Positions 27,971 through 35,921 of a DNA stretch of 64,000 bases are shown piece after piece. Each line of letters opens with the position of its first letter. The first letter of the stretch is position 1. The translations under genes and the position numbers were made by a program. Source of the DNA: Porphyridium purpureum (lineage: Eukaryota > Rhodophyta > Bangiophyceae > Porphyridiales > Porphyridiaceae); NCBI GenBank assembly GCA_008690995.1, contig VRMN01000001.1:3906001-3970000 (forward strand). Reading direction: 5' to 3'. The notes beneath the pieces were generated by a model, which was not told the DNA's origin, made no database searches, and saw nothing but the letters and a program-made list of their open reading frames with translations.

Positions 27971-29128
27971 ATGAAGCGTGCGGGCCATACCCAGGCTAGC
28001 CGGGATGTGTCGTTCAGCGCAACGGCGGGGCGTGTGAATCAGCTCGACGCGCTGCGCCTAGATGCCGAATTTGCGGCGCTGATGGCGCACGGCGTCGCGC
28101 AGAGCGTCGCGCCCCTCAGCCGCGCATCTCCGTTGACGTCGCTGTTGCCGGAGCACATCAGCCTGAGCGAACTGGCCCGGCGCCTGGCGCCAGAAATGCA
28201 GTTGATGCTGCGCTCCGTTTATTTCGCGCTCTCCGTTGCAAGGGATACACCTTCGCCGGGGAACCGGTATCAAAATGTACGCTACAAGGCGTCGATGCCG
28301 TGGTCCCGGAAAGCGGCTCTTTTTGCGTGTAGCGTGCTTGCTCGATACGTGTTTGCTCGGCTGTCGTGGCTCAGCGAGCGATGGTTGGCCCGGGAGCTGC
28401 AGCGCCCACAGGAGACAGGCTCAGAGTCTTCCGGGTCCGACAGCGACTCGGAATCAGACTCGGGAACTAGACGAAGCTTACGAGAGCGCGGCGTCCGTGC
28501 TTCTGTAGTGTATGCGCAGTGGCTTTCGGATGCACTGCGCTTCATTGAAAAGGTGTTTGCGTGTTTGCACGTGCTGAACATGATGGTGTTTCTCCGGCAG
28601 GGTAGATACCGCAGCCTCGAAGACCGTGTGGCCGGAACACGCCTCGAGTACATAGAGCTCCGCGCACAACGAAGCCTGGGCTTTGAGCTCCTCAACCAAG
28701 CGCTGGTTTGGGAGGGCTTTTCAGAGTTTGTGCTGTTCCTGTTCCCGCTCTTTCGCCCCGCCGCAATTGCTCGTGTTCTAAAAAGGCTAATTGGTTGGTT
28801 CTTGTCCGTGGATCTCGGTGCGCTGGAAGCGCAGCGCCGCAGCCGCCAAGGTAGAAGTTCTAGCAGCGTGGCACCTGTCGACGAAGACGACACTGGTGAA
28901 TCAGTGGCTGCCCAAGTGTGCGCAAAATGTCAAAGCTCAAAGCCAACCATGGCCCATCGAGTTGACCCGTGCGGATGCGTGTTTTGTTACGCGTGCATCG
29001 CCATTCACACCGAAAGTGACGCGCTCGACTCGGACGAGTGCTTAAATTGTGGGTCGAGTATCCGTTCGGTGACCAGAATCCAGGCAGAGTGGATTGAAGA
29101 TATAACAAAGAAAAATGAAAGTGCGTGA
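27971..29128 (+). CDS. PEX2: Peroxin PEX2, RING ubiquitin ligase of peroxisomal membrane
   Basis: A 385-aa Pex2/Pex12-domain protein. The N-terminal domain (about 20-290) contains the membrane segments and the PEX2 blocks NMMVFLRQGRYRSLEDRV and ALVWEGFSEFVLFLFPLF. A Ser/Asp/Glu insert lies near 155-170. The RING at about 316-362 reads CxKC, then PCGCVFCYAC, then CLNC; the canonical His ligand of C-x-H is Cys, so all eight ligands appear to be Cys. PEX2 works with PEX10 and PEX12 to mono-ubiquitinate the import receptor PEX5 for recycling. The nearby SKL-tailed enzyme at 37624 would be cargo of this pathway. ATG 27971 is the first in frame. Confidence 0.9.
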   Translation: MKRAGHTQASRDVSFSATAGRVNQLDALRLDAEFAALMAHGVAQSVAPLSRASPLTSLLPEHISLSELARRLAPEMQLMLRSVYFALSVARDTPSPGNRYQNVRYKASMPWSRKAALFACSVLARYVFARLSWLSERWLARELQRPQETGSESSGSDSDSESDSGTRRSLRERGVRASVVYAQWLSDALRFIEKVFACLHVLNMMVFLRQGRYRSLEDRVAGTRLEYIELRAQRSLGFELLNQALVWEGFSEFVLFLFPLFRPAAIARVLKRLIGWFLSVDLGALEAQRRSRQGRSSSSVAPVDEDDTGESVAAQVCAKCQSSKPTMAHRVDPCGCVFCYACIAIHTESDALDSDECLNCGSSIRSVTRIQAEWIEDITKKNESA

Positions 29129-29348
29129 GTGACTGCGCCGACTGGCCGCCTCAAAAAGTCTCTGTTATTTTGTCTTCCTTTTTTCCCACCCTCTCTTCTC
29201 TTGCCGTTGGTTTTCGCTTTTAACTCGAAGTGAAATGTGAGATACTTGGGCCCCGCTTTACGCGTGCTCTCGTGTGTGGAATCATTCCAGGCCATCGTCC
29301 TGCAAAGCTTTCCCTGGTGTCGGTGGGCTTTGCCACTCTTTACGAAAT

Positions 29349-30473
29349 CTATGACGGGAGCGGGATCGAGTCAAACACGTATGGATAAAATTCCTTGTCG
29401 CTGGTCACGCCGGGAATCATTTGCTCGTCCCCTGTATCGCCGCCGCTTGACCAGTGCCCGAGCAGATGAGCGTACATGTCTGCTAGGCACATGCGGATCC
29501 TGGCTTCTTGCTTTGGGTTTGGCGCGATCAGACATAGCTCGAAGTTGACTGGAAGGCCGTAGCGCAGCACGGACTCAACAAACACGCGCAGGATTTTAAG
29601 GTGCACAAGCGAGACAAACGCGTCGCCGTACGCGGTCTCGGACCATGCCGTGAAAGCGTCTGCCTGTGTGTCTGCGTCCGCAACAAGCTGCTCAAGCTGA
29701 TCCTGCTCGAGCTCAAACGCCTCCGGGTCATATTTGAACTCACGAACATTGTATCGCCTCTCACGGCAGTTGGCGCGAAATTCCTCCAGTCCCTTTTTGA
29801 AGACAATCACGCGGTACAGCGAAAACTCGTTATCGTGGAGCACCAGCAGCAGCGACCGTGGCACGACGAGCTTGCCCAGCGACTCATAGCTGCTCACGAA
29901 TTCGTCCTTGTTGTTATTGTTCACCACCACGAACTCGCTGCTCATATGCTCAGTCTCGACCACGTGCGACTGGGTCACAATGGCGCCGAGGGACTTGGTC
30001 ATGAGCGTGCCCTGCGACTTGCGCTCCAGCGTGCTCTTTGCCTGCTTTGTGGCCGTGTAGTCTGTGGCGCGCATCTTGAGATCGTCCTCAAGCCGCGCGA
30101 CCTGCTCCATGATCATGGCCACGAGCGATTGCAGCTGCTCCGTGGACGCAAACCGCGCCTCATCCCACTCGAAGGCGCGGATGTACTTGACGCACTCCTT
30201 GCCGTCGACCAAGGGCACGACGTCATCGCGCCCGCCCGCGAGCTCGCGGTACTGCCGCAGCAGGCGCTCGGTGATTACTTCCACAGTCTTGGAGTCCTTT
30301 GCCAAGCGGTCGCTGATCGACATGAGCGAGTCGAGCGTGCCGACTCGGAACGTGGGCATGCTGATTTTCGACACGCTCCCCAGCTGATGCCGCGTCTCCA
30401 CCTCCTCCTGCACACGCGTGCTCGCAGCGACCCGCTCATTCGGCGCAGCCACCATCCAGAACGCCTTGGCCAT
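29349..30473 (-). CDS. V-type H+-ATPase subunit C
   Basis: A 374-aa stalk subunit of the vacuolar proton pump, homologous to yeast Vma5. It starts MAKAFWMVAAP and shows the subunit C pattern: a head formed from both ends, with FRVGTLDSLMSISDRLAKD near 40-60, and the C-terminal AYGDAFVSLVHLKILRVFVESVLRYGLP block near 280-310 that is diagnostic. Length matches the family (about 380 aa). Subunit C links V1 to V0 and leaves on reversible disassembly. ATG 30473 is chosen; an upstream GTG frame to 30527 is not. It is divergent to ABCF2 with a 9-bp minisatellite in between. Confidence 0.96.
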   Translation of the reverse strand: MAKAFWMVAAPNERVAASTRVQEEVETRHQLGSVSKISMPTFRVGTLDSLMSISDRLAKDSKTVEVITERLLRQYRELAGGRDDVVPLVDGKECVKYIRAFEWDEARFASTEQLQSLVAMIMEQVARLEDDLKMRATDYTATKQAKSTLERKSQGTLMTKSLGAIVTQSHVVETEHMSSEFVVVNNNNKDEFVSSYESLGKLVVPRSLLLVLHDNEFSLYRVIVFKKGLEEFRANCRERRYNVREFKYDPEAFELEQDQLEQLVADADTQADAFTAWSETAYGDAFVSLVHLKILRVFVESVLRYGLPVNFELCLIAPNPKQEARIRMCLADMYAHLLGHWSSGGDTGDEQMIPGVTSDKEFYPYVFDSIPLPS

Positions 30474-30602
30474 TTTCACGCCACACACCGCGATCCAGCC
30501 CCGCCGCGATTCCCCCCCTGTCGTCACCTATCAACGGTTCTCCCTCTTCTCGTCCTTCCTCTCTCCCTCCCCCACAACCCGCCAATAACGGTCCTTCACC
30601 CT

Positions 30603-30692
30603 ACAGAACCCACAGAACCCACAGAACCCACAGAACCCACAGAACCCACAGAACCCGCAGAACCCGCAGAACCCGCAGAACCCGCAGAACCG
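30603..30692. repeat. 9-bp minisatellite (ACAGAACCC)10
   Basis: Ten head-to-tail 9-base units: six ACAGAACCC, then four GCAGAACCC (the last ends CCG). Units within each block are identical, so the array grew by recent unit duplication in two phases. It lies 130-220 bases before the V-ATPase C ATG and could fall in its leader or promoter. A plus-strand frame through it reads Glu-Pro-Thr repeats but is not a gene. Confidence 0.95.
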
Positions 30693-30823
30693 CTCCAGAC
30701 TCCAACTGTACTTTGAGTTGTCAAGAGCCCTCGAATTAACTTTGCGGCAGAGTCAGAACGAGGGTTGGCAGGATTGTGTGTGTGTGTGTGGCTGGCGGTG
30801 TGAGGATTTAAATGCGCGCGGGC

Positions 30824-30848
30824 ATTAATTAATGCGCGCAACGTTAAA
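30824..30848 (+). promoter_or_regulatory. ATTAATTA-n9-ACGTTAAA element
   Basis: ATTAATTA and ACGTTAAA separated by nine GC-rich bases. The same two half-words with a seven-base spacer occur at 35455-35477, also between divergent genes. Function inferred only from recurrence. Confidence 0.35.
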
Positions 30849-30904
30849 AAGAACCTGAACCGCAGACGGGTGGAAGGGCCGAGCGAGCACGGCGTGAGTT
30901 GTGG

Positions 30905-30910
30905 TATAAA
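30905..30910 (+). promoter_or_regulatory. TATA box candidate for ABCF2
   Basis: TATAAA on the plus strand, about 310 bases before the ABCF2 ATG, with a purine-rich stretch downstream. The implied leader is about 280 nt. Confidence 0.4.
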
Positions 30911-31218
30911 ACCCGGACGCGGGGCGGCGGGTACTGTGGGGAGGAGGGCGAAGCGCGCACGGACGGCCGGAGACGCAAGAGCGAGGGAGAAGGCGCGCGC
31001 GGTGGTGTGTGTGAGGAGCGTGTGCGTGGGTGTGTGTTTTTGTGTGTGGGGTTGGCTAGGTGGTTGTTGTGTGTACGCGTTGACGTGCGTGTGGCGGCGG
31101 GTAATTGGACTGCAAAGAGGGACTGAAAAAGAGAGAGAGTCGGGGAGAGTGCGTTGGATTGTGCAAGCACGGGGAAGAGGGAGGAACGTAGACAGCTGAA
31201 AGCGTGCGACTGGGCAGG

Positions 31219-33054
31219 ATGCCGCCGAAGAATAAAAGCAAAAAGTTCCAGGCCAAGTTGAAGGAGGAGGCCAAGCAGAATGGCGAGGACAAGAGCGTCA
31301 AGAAGGCGGCGGTCGAGGAGGATGACGGCAAGCAGATTGAAGTAGACGAAATGATCGCCGCTCTGAACTCGGTGTCGGGTGGCGCAAAGAATCCCGAGGC
31401 AGATGAGACCTTGGCCGCGCGCACGTCTAACGGCGTTCTCATGTCCCTGCCCACGTCGCGTGACATCAAGATTGGCATGTTTACCCTCAACTTCCACGGC
31501 AAGGTTCTCGTGGAGGACGCGGACATTGAGCTCAACTACGGCCGCCGCTACGGCTTGATCGGGCAGAATGGATCGGGCAAGAGCACGCTGCTCAAAGTAC
31601 TGGCAAATAAGGAGGTGCCGATTCCGGACTTCATTGATACCTACTTGCTCGCCGAGGAGGCGGAGCCCACAGAGCGCACTGCGCTGGAGTACGTGGTTGA
31701 CGAAGGTAAGAAGGAAATCGAACGGCTAGAGCACGCTGCCGAGAAGGTCTTGGAGGTGGAAGGCCCGGACTCAGAGCTGCTCGTAACCTTGTACGACCGC
31801 ATCGATGAGCTGGACCCGTCCACGATGGAGACCCGCGCGTCGACCATCTTGTGTGGCCTGGGCTTCAACGCCAAGACGATCACCAAGCTGACCAAGGACA
31901 TGAGCGGTGGGTGGCGCATGCGCGTGGCACTTGCCAAGGCCTTGTTCATCAAGCCAACAATGCTGCTGCTGGACGAACCTACAAACCATCTGGATCTTGA
32001 GGCGTGTGTGTGGTTGGAGGACTACTTGAGCAAGTATGACCGCATTTTGGTGCTGGTGTCACACTCGCAGGATTTCCTGGACGGCGTGTGCACAGACACG
32101 ATGGTACTGCAACGCAAGAAACTCAAGTACTGGGGCGGGAACTACTCTCAGTACCAAAAGACGCGCGAGGAACAAGATGTGAATCAGATGAAGCTGTACA
32201 AGAAGCAGCAGGACGAAATCAAGCACATCAAGCAGTTCATTGCATCCTGCGGGACGTACGCGAACCTGGTGCGCCAGGCCAAGTCGAGACAGAAGCAGCT
32301 GGACAAAATGGTGGAAGCCGGGCTCCTCGAGCCACCAGTGGAGGATCCCATTTTCAGATTCAAGTTTCCGTCGCCAGGCAAAATGGCACCGCCGCTTGTG
32401 AGCTTCCGCGACGTCGCGTTCTCCTATTCAGGGAAGAAGGAGGACTACCTGTACAGCGATCTGAGTTTTGGAATTGATAGCGACTCGCGCATTTCGCTGG
32501 TAGGGCCCAACGGCGCGGGCAAGTCGACGCTGCTCAAGCTGGTCGTGGGCGAGATTCAGCCGTGCGAAGGGGACGTGTCGCTCAAGAGCGGCGTACGCAT
32601 CGGGAGGTACCACCAGCACTCAAACGACCAGCTCGACTTGGATGTATCACCAGTGGAATATCTCAAGAAGCGATTTGAAGGCCTGCACGATAACTTGCAG
32701 GCGTGGCGAAGTGAGGTCGGTCGTTTCGGTATCACGGGTGAAGCACAGCTGAACCCGATCAACCAGTTGTCAGATGGGCTCAAAACGCGGCTCGTGTTTG
32801 CTGACATTGCTTTGCAAAAGCCGCACGTGCTTCTGCTCGACGAGCCCACGAATCACTGCGACATGGAAATGATTGACTCGCTTGCGGACGCTATTAACGC
32901 GTTTGACGGCGGTGTCGTGCTTGTCAGTCACGACTTCCGTTTGCTGAGTCAAGTTGCGCGTGAGATCTGGATCATCGACCATGGACTGGAGTACTGGAAA
33001 CAAGATATCCAAAAATACAAGGAGAAGCTTCGCAAGCAGAACGCCAAGATCTGA
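31219..33054 (+). CDS. ABC-F ATPase, ABCF2 (yeast Arb1) type
   Basis: A 611-aa soluble protein with two ABC cassettes and no membrane spans. Cassette 1: Walker A GQNGSGKST near 115, signature MSGGWRMRVALAKALF near 228, Walker B LLLLDEPTNHLD. Cassette 2: Walker A GPNGAGKST near 429, signature altered to LSDGLKTR near 517, Walker B LLLDEPTNHCD, then the ABCF2-specific DAINAFDGGVVLVSHDFRL. The LSDG signature and this tail identify the ABCF2/Arb1 branch, which acts in ribosome biogenesis and rescue on cytosolic ribosomes. The N-terminus is Lys-rich (MPPKNKSKKFQAKLKEEAKQ). ATG 31219 is the first in frame; the GTG at 31204 is not used. Confidence 0.95.
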   Translation: MPPKNKSKKFQAKLKEEAKQNGEDKSVKKAAVEEDDGKQIEVDEMIAALNSVSGGAKNPEADETLAARTSNGVLMSLPTSRDIKIGMFTLNFHGKVLVEDADIELNYGRRYGLIGQNGSGKSTLLKVLANKEVPIPDFIDTYLLAEEAEPTERTALEYVVDEGKKEIERLEHAAEKVLEVEGPDSELLVTLYDRIDELDPSTMETRASTILCGLGFNAKTITKLTKDMSGGWRMRVALAKALFIKPTMLLLDEPTNHLDLEACVWLEDYLSKYDRILVLVSHSQDFLDGVCTDTMVLQRKKLKYWGGNYSQYQKTREEQDVNQMKLYKKQQDEIKHIKQFIASCGTYANLVRQAKSRQKQLDKMVEAGLLEPPVEDPIFRFKFPSPGKMAPPLVSFRDVAFSYSGKKEDYLYSDLSFGIDSDSRISLVGPNGAGKSTLLKLVVGEIQPCEGDVSLKSGVRIGRYHQHSNDQLDLDVSPVEYLKKRFEGLHDNLQAWRSEVGRFGITGEAQLNPINQLSDGLKTRLVFADIALQKPHVLLLDEPTNHCDMEMIDSLADAINAFDGGVVLVSHDFRLLSQVAREIWIIDHGLEYWKQDIQKYKEKLRKQNAKI

Positions 33055-33415
33055 GCCGACTAGCAGTCTTCCTCTTCTCAAGCGTTGTATCTTTAGCAGC
33101 ATAAGTAAATCAATTGTCTTTCCCCGCCGTGGTATCGTAACGCATGCATCGCGGGTAAGTTTGTATTTAGCTGGGCTCAACACAGCGTGAAAGTCAGGGG
33201 AGCTTGGCGAATTGTACGCCAACGGCCGGATACGGGATTGTGCGCTGTTACGCTCAAAGTGGGCCTTGGACTCACGGATACTGCGAAAGATCAAACTTTA
33301 CCACGCGGGAGTGTTTCTTCGATGCACGGGACCGTGGCAGCGTGAAAAAGTGTCGAATCACGCGAACCAGTTCATGTCGCGCATGTGACAGAGAGAGGGT
33401 GAGCTGCCAAAGAAT
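33055..33415. other. Convergent 3' intergenic region
   Basis: 361 bases between the stops of ABCF2 and the La-motif gene. Nothing recognisable beyond A/T-rich patches. Confidence 0.6.
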
Positions 33416-35236
33416 CTAATTCACAAAAATCTCATCCACGTCGCCTTGTGTACGCATGTTCGCGGGTTTCTCCTCTCTTTCTCCCTCACTTTCGTTTGCG
33501 TACAGCCTCTGTTGTCTTCGATCGCGTAGGGTTCTGATCTCTTCCCATTTCTCTTCTGCCAACTCGCCCTCGAGTATTGAAGCTGTCAAAGTCGTCCTTT
33601 GCCGGCTCTGACTCTCATCGGAACTATCATGCGTCGCTTCCTGCGACTCGGTCGGCTTCGTGCCTTTCAAGTCCAAGGCACCGTTTAGAAGTTTAACCGC
33701 TTGCTCGGCTTCGGCTACCGAGCCTATCTGCATCACGCATGTCGGCGAGCCTGACCGATAAATGAGAAAGCGAATGATAGGGACCGCCTCTTTCAGCGTG
33801 CTGTACAAATGACTAAATGACATGCCGTCCGATGATAGATCCGCGTCAAGATCAAGTCCCTCCACGACCACCAGCGCTTGCCTGGACGAGGGCGTGCGCT
33901 GCTTCCTCTGAGGCAGTGAGGTTTTAGGCATTGTCGCGACGACCTTCTTAAACGTATTCGAACGCAGTAGTTCAGCAACAGTGGTCTCTAGCACCGCTTT
34001 TGGCCGAGCCAACGCGTTGCTGTCGCCAATATCTTCTCCGCCGTTCGCTTCCCTCTCATATTCTGCCGAAATGCGCACAAAGTCAGCAAATTCTTCGGCG
34101 TCGTCTAACCCAGCGACGAGCACAAACGCCTCGCGCGTTTGAGCACGTACATCGACGCTCAGAATTTTCACGTCCTTGCAGGACCAAACCCATTGCTCCA
34201 CCGCATCCGTGTCTACTTCTTTTGGGAGTGGATGTACGCGCAAAATACGTTTCATAAAACGGGCTCGTTTCTCCTGCTCGAGACGGAAATCGCTCGATTT
34301 CATCACGCCTTCGACACCCATTCGCAGTCCCTCGTCGAGAGCATCAAACCCACTGAGGCACGCGCTCGCGCCCTCTGGATGCTCAAATTCAACGTAACAA
34401 TGCAGCTTACGAAAACCCTGTGGGTTGCGCGGGCGCCTCAATAAGCCGCACTTGCCGAAGGACTCAAACAAGTTCAGCAAGACGCGAGTGGGGATCATCG
34501 GGTGGACACCTTGTGCCACGACGCAAGCACTTTCATCCACTACTTCCGCAGCCTCGGCAAAAATTGCGCTACCTTGTGCTGGCGCGATACGTGCCGCACT
34601 CGGATCCGAATCTTCAAATACGGTCAATGCGCTGCTCATGCCTGCCGCCTTTACGATATCTTCCGCCGTGGCATTGAGGCTGATCATGCGATAAAAAATC
34701 AAAAACTCTGCCACCGGTATGGCCGCGGTTTCCGCATCCAAACGCAGGCGCACGTACGTATCTGAGCGCAGGTTGCGAGTAGAAAGGTAGAATTCAAGTT
34801 GCTTCTGAATCTGCTGCATGCGCTCCTCCTTTGACAGCTCGGATGTCTGAGCGACCCTCCACTCTTCCGGAATCTCTGGCATTGGACCAATCTTGTCCAG
34901 CATCGGATGGTGCTGCTGCATCTGCTCTGACGGACTTTCAAACCTCCTATCCCACTCACGACTCGATGCACCGGCCGTGTCCGCCTGTTCCACCGCGAGC
35001 GCCACCGGCACCGGCGCCGCATTCTTCCCGGCGCTGCTACTCAGCCTAATCACACACCGCGCCCTCGCCAACGCCACATTGGAGCGCGCCCTCTGCTCGC
35101 GCACCCACGACGAAGTCAGACGCAGCGGCAAGCAACACGCCGATCGTCGCGTGCCCTCCACCGCCACAGGCAACGTCCATGCGGCAAACGCCATCACGGG
35201 CACAGCACGCCGGCGCGCCACGTCCGCGTCCAACAT
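33416..35236 (-). CDS. La-motif RNA-binding protein, probably organelle-targeted
   Basis: A 606-aa La-related protein. The La motif spans about residues 137-215: QIQKQLEFYLSTRNLRSDTYVR is the hallmark first helix (Q-x-E-F-Y-x-S-x-x-N-L), followed by a winged-helix part ending VKAAGMSSAL. At least one RRM-like fold follows (about 240-310, with HCYVEFEHPEGASACL as an RNP1-like strand), and two further alpha-beta segments are likely (about 330-400 and 480-560). The N-terminus, from either ATG 35236 or 35194 (MAFAAWTLPVAVEGTRRSAC), is basic, Ser/Ala-rich, without acidic residues in the first part and with an early Phe, as in red-algal plastid transit peptides. La proteins bind 3' oligo-U RNA ends; a plastid location is inferred. 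Not conserved enough to name a LARP subgroup. Confidence 0.78.
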   Translation of the reverse strand: MLDADVARRRAVPVMAFAAWTLPVAVEGTRRSACCLPLRLTSSWVREQRARSNVALARARCVIRLSSSAGKNAAPVPVALAVEQADTAGASSREWDRRFESPSEQMQQHHPMLDKIGPMPEIPEEWRVAQTSELSKEERMQQIQKQLEFYLSTRNLRSDTYVRLRLDAETAAIPVAEFLIFYRMISLNATAEDIVKAAGMSSALTVFEDSDPSAARIAPAQGSAIFAEAAEVVDESACVVAQGVHPMIPTRVLLNLFESFGKCGLLRRPRNPQGFRKLHCYVEFEHPEGASACLSGFDALDEGLRMGVEGVMKSSDFRLEQEKRARFMKRILRVHPLPKEVDTDAVEQWVWSCKDVKILSVDVRAQTREAFVLVAGLDDAEEFADFVRISAEYEREANGGEDIGDSNALARPKAVLETTVAELLRSNTFKKVVATMPKTSLPQRKQRTPSSRQALVVVEGLDLDADLSSDGMSFSHLYSTLKEAVPIIRFLIYRSGSPTCVMQIGSVAEAEQAVKLLNGALDLKGTKPTESQEATHDSSDESQSRQRTTLTASILEGELAEEKWEEIRTLRDRRQQRLYANESEGEREEKPANMRTQGDVDEIFVN

Positions 35237-35667
35237 CGCGTCACCGATTCCACCTAGACTCTCCCAGAACCCCCACACACACACAGACACAAAACACAAA
35301 CACCACCTCCCGCTCTCTCGCTCCCTCGTCCCTCTCACGCTGCGTCACCGACGACGAGCAAACAGCCGTGTCTGTCCGGCGTCCTTACCACGACACACAC
35401 ACACACACGCACACTGTACCAACACGCTCACAAAACACTGTACATAATTACATCATTAATTACGCATGCACGTTAAATACGCACAGCTGCTGGACTAAAA
35501 CTTAGGTGCTTCTCGGTACAGTGCGTACAGTGGAGGGTGTACACTTCGCCGAAAAGCGCTAGGGTTTTTCTGTTTTCCATTCTGTTCGCGACTGCGTGTT
35601 GCGCAGTGTGGCGCCGACGGACGAGAAGGGGAGGGGGAGACAAGGGGGTGTGAGAGAAGTGCGTGGC

Positions 35668-35699
<32 letters not shown>

Positions 35700-35921
35700 A
35701 GGAAGGACACACAGAGAGAAGATCCGCGTACAACTCGGGCGGTTGCGCTCTGATTGTCGTCGCTCGGGGCCTGATTCGCGTAGCTGCACTGGGACTGGGT
35801 TGGTGGACCGAAGGATAAACGCCGAGCGAGTTGGGTGCACGTGCGGTCCAGTGAAACGTGTCGGAAAGGATTCTGAAAGAATAGTGTGATTCAGTGTGGG
35901 CACGTGATCGCGACCGAAAGG
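35237..35921. promoter_or_regulatory. Divergent promoter region, La-motif gene / GMP synthetase
   Basis: Four promoter words in mirror order: CACTGTAC at 35412-35419 and 35436-35443 face the La-motif gene, GTACAGTG at 35516-35523 and 35525-35532 face GMP synthetase. Between them lies ATTAATTA-n7-ACGTTAAA (35455-35477). A GT then GA repeat leader (about 35668-35720) precedes the GMP synthetase ATG; an AC run (about 35275-35290 and 35395-35410) lies on the other side. Confidence 0.55.

Larger units (their letters stand above)
30474..31218. other. Divergent promoter region, V-ATPase C / ABCF2
   Basis: 745 bases holding a 9-bp minisatellite, an AACTGTAC word at 30704-30711 (pointing to the V-ATPase gene), a short TG run near 30775-30790, a palindromic AT/GC element (30811-30848), a TATA box (TATAAA, 30905-30910) and a GA/GT-rich leader for ABCF2. 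Confidence 0.6.

Noticed and set aside
29601-30716. 371-codon plus-strand frame ending in Glu-Pro-Thr/Ala repeats
   Set aside because: It is antisense to V-ATPase C and its repeat end is just the 9-bp minisatellite translated.
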